From NCBI GenBank assembly GCA_964020085.1, contig CAXHUQ010001429.1, positions 118,501-182,500 of the forward strand: 64,000 nt of DNA. Reading direction: 5' to 3'. Below the pieces are notes generated by a model. It did no database searches. It worked only from the letters and a program-made list of their open reading frames with translations, and was not told the origin of the DNA. The DNA comes from Micromussa lordhowensis (taxonomy: Eukaryota; Cnidaria; Anthozoa; Scleractinia; Lobophylliidae). Shown here in pieces: positions 7,225-20,713 of this stretch (the first letter of the stretch is position 1; every line of letters starts with the position of its first letter). Both the position numbers and the translations under genes were made by a program.

Positions 7225-8018
7225 GTAAGTTGTTTGCAATTAAAACTTCCTTACAGTTGGGTTTCCTTAAAGCCCAAAGCGCCTCCCTTACTGCAAAGTG
7301 CGCTTTCCTTACAGCAAACTGCGCTTTGCTTACAGCAAACTGCGCTTTCCTTACATGAACCCTTTTTCATTTTGTGCCATCTTGCTGGTAGAATATCTCC
7401 ACGAGTATTCAACTAAGATCTGAGACAAAGCCGATACCCCACCACAGGAAACAAGCTGTGATTCTTGGCCGAGGCTCAGAAAATAAGAAATCATTCCTGG
7501 CAATCCATGAAAGCCAGGTATCAGTTACTTTCTGGGGCCTCCGCAAAGAAGGAAAAGAAGAAGACGTCTTTTACAAAGAAAGCCAAGCCAAAACACAAGA
7601 GACCGCTGCCGTTCACGTCGACCACATCCACCCGCTCCACCTCCACGTCCACGTCCACATCTACATCGACGTCCACATCCACCCGCCCCACATTCACATC
7701 CACTCGCCCCACATCCACATCCACTCGCCCCACATCCACATCCACTCGCCCCACAACTACCGACAGCTCAACACAGACAGACGGTACGGGGATGGTGAGC
7801 GTCGGGGTCGGCATCCACCTGTTCTGTCCTGTGACGCAGTACAGGCCAGTGGATGCAGGCACCCAGACATTACCGCCACCATCCCACAGACGATCCCACT
7901 CATGTTCCTTTTAGAGACATCCACTCATCCACAACTGACATTGACAGACGAAGGTGCCTCCGTCCTCAGCAACAGTGCCGAGTTGATGGAAGCACAGACG
8001 ATGACCTTTTTCATATAA
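7220..8018 (+). CDS. H1 gene, unit 2 (exons 7220-7224 and 7448-8018)
   Basis: Complete two-exon model in frame 1: ATG-AG in the module, 223-nt intron, then Gly-less junction codon AGG and the His-rich frame. Compared with unit 1 it has seven more residues from one extra 21-bp repeat. The motif around the basic patch is altered in frame 2 (PKHKR for PNNQR), staying basic. Frame 2 is also open. Function unknown. Confidence 0.35.
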
Positions 8019-11000
8019 TTATCCACATGCATCCTTCCCACGCACCATACCCATCATACCTACATCATTCGCCCATGCGTTATCCTTGTACATAAATTCC
8101 TGTAAATAGTCGTTGATCATTAGTGTATTTAAAAAAATTGTCAAAAAAAAAGAACAAAAAAAAAAACACCAAAAAAAACAATGCCACGTTACGGCTTCCA
8201 TTCAACAAAGTTGAATGTTTGTAAATACAACTGTAAATAGAATTGTAAAATAGAATCTAAATTATTACTTATTTATTGTAAATTTTTACTGTACAAAAAA
8301 TTGTATATATTTTAACCTCGGTAAAAACAACCATGTCTTACCCCATTGCTGGTTGAGACTTGGACTCGGCGCTTATGGATTGCGTCTGGGATCAAACACG
8401 AGTTGGGGTAACCAATCCCCGAGGAGTGCCCCACGGAAACATAGTGCCATTTTTTTTTGTCTTACCTCATTGTTGGTTGAGACTTAAACTCGGCGCTTAT
8501 GGTTTCCGTCTGGGATCAAACACGAGTTGGGGTAACCAATCCCCAAGGAGTGCCCCACGGAAACATAGTGCCATTTTTTGGCGTGCAAAAGGGTGTTGAA
8601 GCGCAACTTGCGAACAGGAAGTTTGCTAGGCTTTCCAGGCAGTTTGTAAGCCCTGGTCTGTCTAATCGCCTCTCACACCCTTAGCCAGCTCCACCTCCTC
8701 GCGGTGCACCCTGGATAGCCTGGCCTTGCGGCTAAGGTTAACAGACGGAGCTCTGGCGCAATTAGAGGGGCTAATCACCCCTTCAGTGGTTGGCCTATCA
8801 CTGGTTTTCCTTGTTTACTTGCTGATGGAGCTGTTGCAGTAAGCCGCAGGACTAAAATCATTGAAATGAGGTAAGTTGTTTGCCTTAAAACTTCCTTACA
8901 GTTGGCTTTACTTAAAGCCCAAAGCGCCTCCCTTACTGCAAAGTGCGCTTTCCTTACAGCAAACTGCGCTTTGCTTACAGCAAACTGCGCTTTTCTTACA
9001 TTAAACTGCGCTTTCCTTACATGAACCCTTTTTCATTTTGTGCCATCTTGCTGGTAGAATATCTCCACGAACATTCAACTAAGATCTGAGATGTTTTCGC
9101 TGGTTGTGCTCTATATACAGGGCTACCAAACCGTATCTATTGCAATCTTGCAGCTACTATTTTAGCCGAGATATTTGGGCTCAAAAGTCGAAAAAAAAAT
9201 TTCAACTTTTTTGTAAATTTTGTGCCATCTTTCACATATTATATCTCACTCAATATTCAACCAACACCTAAGATATTAATGGCGCTCGGCATCCATTAAC
9301 AGGGCTATTTAACCATGTATTTTACTATCCTTCAAATATTAAATTGTTAGAGATATTTAGGCTCAAAAGTCCAAAAAGATCGCTTTTTGTAATTTTGTGC
9401 AATCTTTGAGTTATATTATCTCTTAGAGTATTAAACTAAGATCTACCATATTCCTAGTAGCTAAGCTGTATAAATAGGGCTACGTAAATATATGTCTTAA
9501 AATCTTGTTGCTGTAAAATTGTCTGAGATATTTGGGCTCAAAAGTCGAAAACAATTGTCGACACTTAGGGTTTTTTAATTTGTGCTATCTTGCAGGTGTT
9601 ATATCTCAACCAATATTCAACCAACATCTAAGATATTAACGATGCCTGTGCTCCGTCTAAAGTGCTAATTAACGATATATTTTGCTTCTCCTCAGTTATT
9701 AAATTGCGAGAGCTATTAAGGCTCAAAAGTAAAAAAAAATCAGATTTTTGAAAAAAACATGGCAAAAAAATTTTTTTTTTCGGACTGAAACATTGACCTG
9801 TAAGCTGGAAAACGCAACCGAGCTACATAGCAGAGGTCTTCTGGACCTCATTGGTGAAAACCGCGGAAAAAACGGCCCATTGGGACACTTTTTAGCAATA
9901 TTATTGTATTGACCTGACATGACATCATTTTCAGTGTTTACTACACTGCTTCGAAGTGGTGAGTACATGCTTTTTGAGCTCTGTCTTTTTTGTTATTTTG
10001 CACCCTTAAAACACTGTGCAGAGGCGATCCAACTATCGGAAGAGTTGTCTAAGGTGCTCGGGCATCTGGCTTGAACATTTTCTTCCCACAGAACACGATT
10101 GCGTCTGCACAGGCTCTGGTCGGAGATTAAGGGTGCTCTCTGACCACTTTGTTGTTTGAGGACCCAAGAGCATGTATTAGTTTTCAGCTCTTCCTATCAT
10201 TGCGAAGCAGAATTAAAGTATGCGGTTTACGAGATAGGGACAGTTAAAGTTTGACCTCGCTTTTGCGTTAAAACTTTACTGCTGATGTTGTTCTTTGTTT
10301 ACCTGTAATTGTTTGCATCCTTAGATTCACCATGGCAAATTACTTTCATCACTGGTTCTTGGAGGTGCTTTTCGCGGAGGAGACCTGCAGTATATCCAGA
10401 CAGTGGGCAGGCAGGAACCTCTGGCCTTCTGTGTCTGGTTCCTTATCCTTGTGGACAGAGTGAACCGCCTAACCATCCTCTTTCGGCCGATGTTTTATGG
10501 CCAGATTTTACAATCGATCTTTTTAATGCGTGCTGCGCTTGGTCATCCGCCTCTGCCACGCCTGCCACTACCACCGACACCAAGCCCATCCTCAAGCAGA
10601 AGGACCATCCTATCTGGAGAATCTACCACACCCTCTCCATCACACTCCGCCTCGTCCGCCTCGTCCCACGCCTCATCCTCACCCACACATTCATCCCAGA
10701 ACACACCATTACCATCACCCACCCCATCCCCATTATCTACATCTTCATATTCAGGCGGATTTTCGCCACCATCACCATTCACATTATCATCCTCACCATT
10801 CGTGGACTCCAGAAATGTCACACTGTACGCTTCATCACATTCGTCATCATCATCGCCATTCGTGGACTCCAGGAATGTCACACCGTACGCTTCATCACAT
10901 TCGTCATCATCATCGCCATCATCATCACCACATTCGTCATCGCCATCATCATCACCACGCTCATCTTTGCGTTCTCGTTCGTCATCACCTTCACCCCCAC

Positions 11001-11757
11001 CGACAAAAGGCCCACAACGATCATAAAGACTGACTGATATCCATTCATTTTGACTTTCCAGATCCATCGTTCGCACGCATCATACATCGTTCGCACGCAT
11101 CATACATCATTCGCACGCATCGTACATCGTTCGCATCCACACATAATTTCTTTTTGCCTTTTGGTTGAGATTTCATGCCATTGCGCTTTGAGTTAAAGTT
11201 CAAATTTAAGACAGTTCATATTTCGTAAACAGTTCTAAATAGAATTATGCATTGTAAATTTCGCTGTACATAAAATTGTATAATAAACAACCATGCAACT
11301 GTGTTATTGTTGCTTCACACTTAGACTCGGCGCTTTATGTCTCCCGTCAGGGATCAAACACGAGCTGGGGTAGCCAGCCAACCCCCGGGGAGTGCCCCAC
11401 AGGAACATCTAGTGTCTCTACAGTCTAAGAAACCATTTTTGGGGGTGCAAAAGGGTGTTGAAGTGCAACTTGCAAACAAGAAGGTTGCTAGGCTTTCCAG
11501 GCGGTTTGTAAGCCCTGGACTGTCTAATCGCCTCTCACACCCTTAGCCAGCTCCACCTCCTCGAGGTGCACCCTGGATAGCCTGGCCTTGCGGCTAAGGT
11601 TAACAGACGGAGCTCTGGCGCAATTGGAGGGGCTAATCACCCCTTCAGTGGTTGGCCTATCACTGGTTTTCCTTGTTTACTTGCTGATGGAGCTGTTGCA
11701 GTAAGCCGGAGGACTAAAATCATTGAAATGAGGTAAGTTGTTTGCAATTAAAACTTC
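7250..11757 (+). repeat. Array 1 unit 2
   Basis: Full H1+H2 unit. H1 has one additional 21-bp repeat in the CCACAT-rich tract (7 extra residues in either frame) and a changed short stretch, AAAACACAAGAG for AAACAACCAGAG. H2 has a one-base deletion that disables its coding exon. The intronic minisatellite is reduced to two standard repeats. Confidence 0.95.
10332..11026 (+). pseudogene. H2 gene, unit 2: frameshifted copy
   Basis: Same start context as the other copies, but one T is missing at about 10387 (GAGACCTGCAG for GAGACCTTGCAG), shifting the frame after about 19 codons. Further private changes follow (CACTGTACGC, CCACAACGATCA), as expected for a copy without constraint. A start inside the downstream frame would still give the Ser/Pro-rich part without the first helix. 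Confidence 0.7.
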
Positions 11758-12463
11758 CTTACAGTTGGGTTTCCTTAAAGCCCAAAGCGCCTCCCTTACA
11801 GCAAACTGCGCTTTCCTTACATGAACCCTTTTTCATTTTGTGCCATCTTGCTGGTAGAATATCTCCACGAGTATTCAACTAAGATCTGAGACAAAGCCGA
11901 TACCCCACCACAGGAAACAAGCTGTGATTCTTGGCCGAGGCTCAGAAAATAAGGAATCATTCCTGGCAATCCATGAAAGCCAGGTATCAGTTACTCTCTG
12001 GGGCCTCCGCAAAGAAGGAAAAGAAGAAGACGTCTTTTACAAAGAAAGCCAAGCCAAACAACCAGAGACCGCTGCCGTTCACGTCAACCACATCCACCCG
12101 CTCCACCTCCACGTCCACATCCACATCTACATCGACGTCCACATCCACCCGCCCCACATTCACATCCACTCGCCCCACATTCACATCCACTCACCCCACA
12201 ACTACCGACAGCTCAACACAGACAGACGGTACGGGGATGGTGAGCGTCGGGGTCGGCATCCACCTGTTCTGTCCTGTGACGCAGTACAGGCCAGTGGATG
12301 CAGGCACCCAGACATTACCGCCACCATCCCACAGACGATCCCACTCATGTTCCTTTTAGAGACATCCACTCATCCACAACTGAGATTGACAGACGAGGGT
12401 GCCTCCGTCCGCAGCAACAGTGCCGAGTTGATGGAAGCACAGACGATGACCTTTTTCATATAA
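11728..12463 (+). CDS. H1 gene, unit 3 (exons 11728-11732 and 11914-12463)
   Basis: Intron shortened to 181 nt by minisatellite contraction. Defines the second H1 subtype: frame-1 changes Phe to Leu, Asp to Asn, Val to Ile, Gln to Arg, Thr to Arg and Leu to Arg. Frame-2 changes are Ser to Phe, Arg to His and Ser to Gly. Both frames stay open. Confidence 0.35.
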
Positions 12464-15400
12464 TTATCCACATGCATCGTTCCCACGCACCATACCCATC
12501 ACACCTACATCATTCGCCCATGCGTTATCCTTGTACATAAATTCCTGTAAATAGTCGTTGATCATTAGTGTATTTAAAAAAATTGTCAAAAAAAAAGAAC
12601 AAAAAAAAAACACCAAAAAAAACAATGCCACGTTACGGCTTCCATTCAACAAAGTTGAATGTTTGTAAATACAACTGTAAATAGAATTGTAAAATAGAAT
12701 CTAAATTATCACTTATTTATTGTAAATTTTTACTGTACAAAAAATTGTATATATTTTAACCTCGGTAAAAAACAACCATGTCTTACCCCATTGTTGGTTG
12801 AGACTTGGACTCGGCGCTTATGGATTGCGTCTGGGATCAAACACGAGTTGGGGTAACCAATCCCCGAGGAGTGCCCCACGGAAACATAGTGCCATTTTTT
12901 TTTGTCTTACCTCATTGTTGGTTGAGACTTAAACTCGGCGCTTATGGTTTCCGTCTGGGATCAAACACGAGTTGGGGTAACCAATCCCCGAGGAGTGCCC
13001 CACGGAAACATAGTGCCATTTTTTGGCGTGCAAGAGGGTGTTGAAGCGCAACTTGCGAACAGGAAGTTTGCTAGGCTTTCCAGGCAGTTTGTAAGCCCTG
13101 GTCTGTCTAATCGCCTCTCACACCCTTAGCCAGCTCCACCTCCTCGCGGTGCACCCTGGATAGCCTGGCCTTGCGGCTAAGGTTAACAGACGGAGCTCTG
13201 GCGCAATTAGAGGGGCTAATCACCCCTTCAGTGGTTGGCCTATCACTGGTTTTCCTTGTTTACTTGCTGATGGAGCTGTTGCAGTAAGCCGCAGGACTAA
13301 AATCATTGAAATGAGGTAAGTTGTTTGCCTTAAAACTTCCTTACAGTTGGCTTTACTTAAAGCCCAAAGCGCCTCCCTTACTGCAAAGTGCGCTTTCCTT
13401 ACAGCAAACTGCGCTTTGCTTACAGCAAACTGCGCTTTTCTTACATTAAACTGCGCTTTCCTTACATGAACCCTTTTTCATTTTGTGCCATCTTGCTGGT
13501 AGAATATCTCCACGAACATTCAACTAAGATCTGAGATGTTTTCGCTGGTTGTGCTCTATATACAGGGCTACCAAACCGTATCTATTGCAATCTTGCAGCT
13601 ACTATTTTAGCCGAGATATTTGGGCTCAAAAGTCGAAAAAAAAATTTCAACTTTTTTGTAAATTTTGTGCCATCTTTCACATATTATATCTCACCCAATA
13701 TTCAACCAACACCTAAGATATTAATGGCGCTCGGCATCCATTAACAGGGCTATTTAACCATGTATTTTACTATCCTTCAAATATTAAATTGTTAGAGATA
13801 TTTAGGCTCAAAAGTCCAAAAAGATCGCTTTTTGTAATTTTGTGCAATCTTTGAGTTATATTATCTCTTAGAGTATTAAACTAAGATCTACCATATTCCT
13901 AGTAGCTAAGCTGTATAAATAGGGCTACGTAAATATATGTCTTAAAATCTTGTTGCTGTAAAATTGTCTGAGATATTTGGGCTCAAAAGTCGAAAACAAT
14001 TGTCGACACTTAGGGTTTTTTAATTTGTGCTATCTTGCAGGTGTTATATCTCAACCAATATTCAACCAACATCTAAGATATTAACGATGCCTGTGCTCCG
14101 TCTAAAGTGCTAATTAACGATATATTTTGCTTCTCCTCAGTTATTAAATTGCGAGAGCTATTAAGGCTCAAAAGTAAAAAAAAAATCAGATTTTTGAAAA
14201 AAACATGGCAAAAAAATTTTTTTTTTCGGACTGAAACATTGACCTGTAAGCTGGAAAACGCAACCGAGCTACATAGCAGAGGTCTTCTGGACCTCATTGG
14301 TGAAAACCGCGGAAAAAACGGCCCATTGGGACACTTTTTAGCAATATTATTGTATTGACCTGACATGACATCATTTTCAGTGTTTACTACACTGCTTCGA
14401 AGTGGTGAGTACATGCTTTTTGAGCTCTGTCTTTTTTGTTATTTTGCACCCTTAAAACACTGTGCAGAGGCGATCCAACTATCGGAAGAGTTGTCTAAGG
14501 TGCTCGGGCATCTGGCTTGAACATTTTCTTCCCACAGAACACGATTGCGTCTGCACAGGCTCTGGTCGGAGATTAAGGGTGCTCTCTGACCACTTTGTTG
14601 TTTGAGGACCCAAGAGCATGTATTAGTTTTCAGCTCTTCCTATCATTGCGAAGCAGAATTAAAGTATGCGGTTTACGAGATAGGGACAGTTAAAGTTTGA
14701 CCTCGCTTTTGCGTTAAAACTTTACTGCTGATGTTGTTCTTTGTTTACCTGTAATTGTTTGCATCCTTAGATTCACCATGGCAAATTACTTTCATCACTG
14801 GTTCTTGGAGGTGCTTTTCGCGGAGGAGACCTTGCAGTATATCCAGACAGTGGGCAGGCAGGAACCTCTGGCCTTCTGTGTCTGGTTCCTTATCCTTGTG
14901 GACAGAGTGAACCGCCTAACCATCCTCTTTCGGCCGATGTTTTATGGCCAGATTTTACAATCGATCTTTTTAATGCGTGCTGCGCTTGGTCATCCGCCTC
15001 TGCCACGCCTGCCACTACCACCGACACCAAGCCCATCCTCAAGCAGAAGGACCATCCTATCTGGAGAATCTACCACACCCTCTCCATCACACTCCGCCTC
15101 GTCCGCCTCGTCCCACGCCTCATCCTCACCCACACATTCATCCCAGAACACACCATTACCATCACCCACCCCATCCCCATTATCTACATCTTCATATTCA
15201 GGCGGATTTTCGCCACCATCACCATTCACATTATCATCCTCACCATTCGTGGACTCCAGAAATGTCACACCGTACGCTTCATCACATTCGTCATCATCAT
15301 CGCCATTCGTGGACTCCAGGAATGTCACACCGTACGCTTCATCACATTCGTCATCATCATCGCCATCATCATCACCACATTCGTCATCGCCATCATCATC

Positions 15401-16203
15401 ACCACGCTCATCTTTGCGTTCTCGTTCGTCATCACCTTCACCCCCACCGACAAAAGGCCCACGACGATCGTAAAGACTGACTGATATCCATTCATTTTGA
15501 CTTTCCAGATCCATCGTTCGCACGCATCATACATCGTTCGCACGCATCATACATCATTCGCACGCATCATACATCGTTCGCATCCACACATAATTTCTTT
15601 TTGCCTTTTGGTTGAGATTTCATGCCATTGCGCTTTGAGTTAAAGTTCAAATTTAAGACAGTTCATATTTCGTAAACAGTTCTAAATAGAATTATGCATT
15701 GTAAATTTCGCTGTACATAAAATTGTATAATAAACAACCATGCAACTGTGTTATTGTTGCTTCACACTTAGACTCGGCGCTTTATGTCTCCCGTCAGGGA
15801 TCAAACACGAGCTGGGGTAGCCAGCCAACCCCCGGGGAGTGCCCCACAGGAACATCTAGTGTCTCTACAGTCTAAGAAACCATTTTTGGGGGTGCAAAAG
15901 GGTGTTGAAGTGCAACTTGCAAACAAGAAGGTTGCTAGGCTTTCCAGGCGGTTTGTAAGCCCTGGACTGTCTAATCGCCTCTCACACCCTTAGCCAGCTC
16001 CACCTCCTCGAGGTGCACCCTGGATAGCCTGGCCTTGCGGCTAAGGTTAACAGACGGAGCTCTGGCGCAATTGGAGGGGCTAATCACCCCTTCAGTGGTT
16101 GGCCTATCACTGGTTTTCCTTGTTTACTTGCTGATGGAGCTGTTGCAGTAAGCCGGAGGACTAAAATCATTGAAATGAGGTAAGTTGTTTGCAATTAAAA
16201 CTT
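11758..16203 (+). repeat. Array 1 unit 3
   Basis: Shortest full unit (4,446 bp): the 21-bp minisatellite ahead of H1 has a single CAAACTGCGC repeat. H1 carries the substitution set shared with units 4, 5 and 6 (for example GTCAACCAC for GTCGACCAC, and GACGAGGGTG). Confidence 0.95.
14778..15473 (+). CDS. H2 gene, unit 3
   Basis: Protein identical to unit 1. Acceptor, start context, two 60-bp blocks, 20-bp 3' repeats and AATAAA are all retained. Confidence 0.55.
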   Translation: MANYFHHWFLEVLFAEETLQYIQTVGRQEPLAFCVWFLILVDRVNRLTILFRPMFYGQILQSIFLMRAALGHPPLPRLPLPPTPSPSSSRRTILSGESTTPSPSHSASSASSHASSSPTHSSQNTPLPSPTPSPLSTSSYSGGFSPPSPFTLSSSPFVDSRNVTPYASSHSSSSSPFVDSRNVTPYASSHSSSSSPSSSPHSSSPSSSPRSSLRSRSSSPSPPPTKGPRRS

Positions 16204-16973
16204 CCTTACAGTTGGGTTTCCTTAAAGCCCAAAGCGCCTCCCTTACTGCAAAGTGCGCTTTCCTTACAGCAAACTGCGCTTTGCTTACAGCAAACTGCGC
16301 TTTCCTTACAGCAAACTGCGCTTTCCTTACATGAACCCTTTTTCATTTTGTGCCATCTTGCTGGTAGAATATCTCCACGAGTATTCAACTAAGATCTGAG
16401 ACAAAGCCGATACCCCACCACAGGAAACAAGCTGTGATTCTTGGCCGAGGCTCAGAAAATAAGGAATCATTCCTGGCAATCCATGAAAGCCAGGTATCAG
16501 TTACTCTCTGGGGCCTCCGCAAAGAAGGAAAAGAAGAAGACGTCTTTTACAAAGAAAGCCAAGCCAAACAACCAGAGACCGCTGCCGTTCACGTCAACCA
16601 CATCCACCCGCTCCACCTCCACGTCCACATCCACATCTACATCGACGTCCACATCCACCCGCCCCACATTCACATCCACTCGCCCCACATTCACATCCAC
16701 TCACCCCACAACTACCGACAGCTCAACACAGACAGACGGTACGGGGATGGTGAGCGTCGGGGTCGGCATCCACCTGTTCTGTCCTGTGACGCAGTACAGG
16801 CCAGTGGATGCAGGCACCCAGACATTACCGCCACCATCCCACAGACGATCCCACTCATGTTCCTTTTAGAGACATCCACTCATCCACAACTGAGATTGAC
16901 AGACGAGGGTGCCTCCGTCCGCAGCAACAGTGCCGAGTTGATGGAAGCACAGACGATGACCTTTTTCATATAA
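16175..16973 (+). CDS. H1 gene, unit 4 (exons 16175-16179 and 16424-16973)
   Basis: Coding exon matches unit 3 exactly at protein level in both frames; the intron is 244 nt with three standard 21-bp repeats. Units 3 and 4 are thus close relatives. Confidence 0.35.
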
Positions 16974-19900
16974 TTATCCACATGCATCGTTCCCACGCAC
17001 CATACCCATCACACCTACATCATTCGCCCATGCGTTATCCTTGTACATAAATTCCTGTAAATAGTCGTTGATCATTAGTGTATTTAAAAAAATTGTCAAA
17101 AAAAAAGAACAAAAAAAAAACACCAAAAAAAACAATGCCACGTTACGGCTTCCATTCAACAAAGTTGAATGTTTGTAAATACAACTGTAAATAGAATTGT
17201 AAAATAGAATCTAAATTATCACTTATTTATTGTAAATTTTTACTGTACAAAAAATTGTATATATTTTAACCTCGGTAAAAAACAACCATGTCTTACCCCA
17301 TTGTTGGTTGAGACTTGGACTCGGCGCTTATGGATTGCGTCTGGGATCAAACACGAGTTGGGGTAACCAATCCCCGAGGAGTGCCCCACGGAAACATAGT
17401 GCCATTTTTTTTTGTCTTACCTCATTGTTGGTTGAGACTTAAACTCGGCGCTTATGGTTTCCGTCTGGGATCAAACACGAGTTGGGGTAACCAATCCCCG
17501 AGGAGTGCCCCACGGAAACATAGTGCCATTTTTTGGCGTGCAAGAGGGTGTTGAAGCGCAACTTGCGAACAGGAAGTTTGCTAGGCTTTCCAGGCAGTTT
17601 GTAAGCCCTGGTCTGTCTAATCGCCTCTCACACCCTTAGCCAGCTCCACCTCCTCGCGGTGCACCCTGGATAGCCTGGCCTTGCGGCTAAGGTTAACAGA
17701 CGGAGCTCTGGCGCAATTAGAGGGGCTAATCACCCCTTCAGTGGTTGGCCTATCACTGGTTTTCCTTGTTTACTTGCTGATGGAGCTGTTGCAGTAAGCC
17801 GCAGGACTAAAATCATTGAAATGAGGTAAGTTGTTTGCCTTAAAACTTCCTTACAGTTGGCTTTACTTAAAGCCCAAAGCGCCTCCCTTACTGCAAAGTG
17901 CGCTTTCCTTACAGCAAACTGCGCTTTGCTTACAGCAAACTGCGCTTTTCTTACATTAAACTGCGCTTTCCTTACATGAACCCTTTTTCATTTTGTGCCA
18001 TCTTGCTGGTAGAATATCTCCACGAACATTCAACTAAGATCTGAGATGTTTTCGCTGGTTGTGCTCTATATACAGGGCTACCAAACCGTATCTATTGCAA
18101 TCTTGCAGCTACTATTTTAGCCGAGATATTTGGGCTCAAAAGTCGAAAAAAAAATTTCAACTTTTTTGTAAATTTTGTGCCATCTTTCACATATTATATC
18201 TCACCCAATATTCAACCAACACCTAAGATATTAATGGCGCTCGGCATCCATTAACAGGGCTATTTAACCATGTATTTTACTATCCTTCAAATATTAAATT
18301 GTTAGAGATATTTAGGCTCAAAAGTCCAAAAAGATCGCTTTTTGTAATTTTGTGCAATCTTTGAGTTATATTATCTCTTAGAGTATTAAACTAAGATCTA
18401 CCATATTCCTAGTAGCTAAGCTGTATAAATAGGGCTACGTAAATATATGTCTTAAAATCTTGTTGCTGTAAAATTGTCTGAGATATTTGGGCTCAAAAGT
18501 CGAAAACAATTGTCGACACTTAGGGTTTTTTAATTTGTGCTATCTTGCAGGTGTTATATCTCAACCAATATTCAACCAACATCTAAGATATTAACGATGC
18601 CTGTGCTCCGTCTAAAGTGCTAATTAACGATATATTTTGCTTCTCCTCAGTTATTAAATTGCGAGAGCTATTAAGGCTCAAAAGTAAAAAAAAAATCAGA
18701 TTTTTGAAAAAAACATGGCAAAAAAATTTTTTTTTTCGGACTGAAACATTGACCTGTAAGCTGGAAAACGCAACCGAGCTACATAGCAGAGGTCTTCTGG
18801 ACCTCGTTGGTGAAAACCGCGGAAAAAACGGCCCATTGGGACACTTTTTAGCAATATTATTGTATTGACCTGACATGACATCATTTTCAGTGTTTACTAC
18901 ACTGCTTCGAAGTGGTGAGTACATGCTTTTTGAGCTCTGTCTTTTTTGTTATTTTGCACCCTTAAAACACTGTGCAGAGGCGATCCAACTATCGGAAGAG
19001 TTGTCTAAGGTGCTCGGGCATCTGGCTTGAACATTTTCTTCCCACAGAACACGATTGCGTCTGCACAGGCTCTGGTCGGAGATTAAGGGTGCTCTCTGAC
19101 CACTTTGTTGTTTGAGGACCCAAGAGCATGTATTAGTTTTCAGCTCTTCCTATCATTGCGAAGCAGAATTAAAGTATGCGGTTTACGAGATAGGGACAGT
19201 TAAAGTTTGACCTCGCTTTTGCGTTAAAACTTTACTGCTGATGTTGTTCTTTGTTTACCTGTAATTGTTTGCATCCTTAGATTCACCATGGCAAATTACT
19301 TTCATCACTGGTTCTTGGAGGTGCTTTTCGCGGAGGAGACCTTGCAGTATATCCAGACAGTGGGCAGGCAGGAACCTCTGGCCTTCTGTGTCTGGTTCCT
19401 TATCCTTGTGGACAGAGTGAACCGCCTAACCATCCTCTTTCGGCCGATGTTTTATGGCCAGATTTTACAATCGATCTTTTTAATGCGTGCTGCGCTTGGT
19501 CATCCGCCTCTGCCACGCCTGCCACTACCACCGACACCAAGCCCATCCTCAAGCAGAAGGACCATCCTATCTGGAGAATCTACCACACCCTCTCCATCAC
19601 ACTCCGCCTCGTCCGCCTCGTCCCACGCCTCATCCTCACCCACACATTCATCCCAGAACACACCATTACCATCACCCACCCCATCCCCATTATCTACATC
19701 TTCATATTCAGGCGGATTTTCGCCACCATCACCATTCACATTATCATCCTCACCATTCGTGGACTCCAGAAATGTCACACCGTACGCTTCATCACATTCG
19801 TCATCATCATCGCCATTCGTGGACTCCAGGAATGTCACACCGTACGCTTCATCACATTCGTCATCATCATCGCCATCATCATCACCACATTCGTCATCGC

Positions 19901-20713
19901 CATCATCATCACCACGCTCATCTTTGCGTTCTCGTTCGTCATCACCTTCACCCCCACCGACAAAAGGCCCACGACGATCGTAAAGACTGACTGATATCCA
20001 TTCATTTTGACTTTCCAGATCCATCGTTCGCACGCATCATACATCGTTCGCACGCATCATACATCATTCGCACGCATCATACATCGTTCGCATCCACACA
20101 TAATTTCTTTTTGCCTTTTGGTTGAGATTTCATGCCATTGCGCTTTGAGTTAAAGTTCAAATTTAAGACAGTTCATATTTCGTAAACAGTTCTAAATAGA
20201 ATTATGCATTGTAAATTTCGCTGTACATAAAATTGTATAATAAACAACCATGCAACTGTGTTATTGTTGCTTCACACTTAGACTCGGCGCTTTATGTCTC
20301 CCGTCAGGGATCAAACACGAGCTGGGGTAGCCAGCCAACCCCCGGGGAGTGCCCCACAGGAACATCTAGTGTCTCTACAGTCTAAGAAACCATTTTTGGG
20401 GGTGCAAAAGGGTGTTGAAGTGCAACTTGCAAACAAGAAGGTTGCTAGGCTTTCCAGGCGGTTTGTAAGCCCTGGACTGTCTAATCGCCTCTCACACCCT
20501 TAGCCAGCTCCACCTCCTCGAGGTGCACCCTGGATAGCCTGGCCTTGCGGCTAAGGTTAACAGACGGAGCTCTGGCGCAATTAGAGGGGCTAATCACCCC
20601 TTCAGTGGTTGGCCTATCACTGGTTTTCCTTGTTTACTTGCTGATGGAGCTGTTGCAGTAAGCCGGAGGACTAAAATCATTGAAATGAGGTAAGTTGTTT
20701 GCCTTAAAACTTC
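16204..20713 (+). repeat. Array 1 unit 4
   Basis: Full unit. H1 is of the same subtype as unit 3 and H2 encodes the same protein as units 1 and 3. The 180-bp-repeat side exon has GACCTCGTTGG in place of GACCTCATTGG, a marker shared only with unit 7. Confidence 0.95.
19288..19983 (+). CDS. H2 gene, unit 4
   Basis: Protein identical to units 1, 3 and 7; no differences seen in the coding exon. Confidence 0.55.
   Translation: MANYFHHWFLEVLFAEETLQYIQTVGRQEPLAFCVWFLILVDRVNRLTILFRPMFYGQILQSIFLMRAALGHPPLPRLPLPPTPSPSSSRRTILSGESTTPSPSHSASSASSHASSSPTHSSQNTPLPSPTPSPLSTSSYSGGFSPPSPFTLSSSPFVDSRNVTPYASSHSSSSSPFVDSRNVTPYASSHSSSSSPSSSPHSSSPSSSPRSSLRSRSSSPSPPPTKGPRRS

Larger units (their letters stand above)
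2741..7249 (+). repeat. Array 1 unit 1 (H1 2741-4384, H2 4385-7249)
   Basis: Used as the reference unit for sub-features below. It begins inside the intron preceding the H1 coding exon, because the upstream module is replaced by the retrotransposon end. The H1 copy here is therefore 5'-truncated. Confidence 0.95.
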
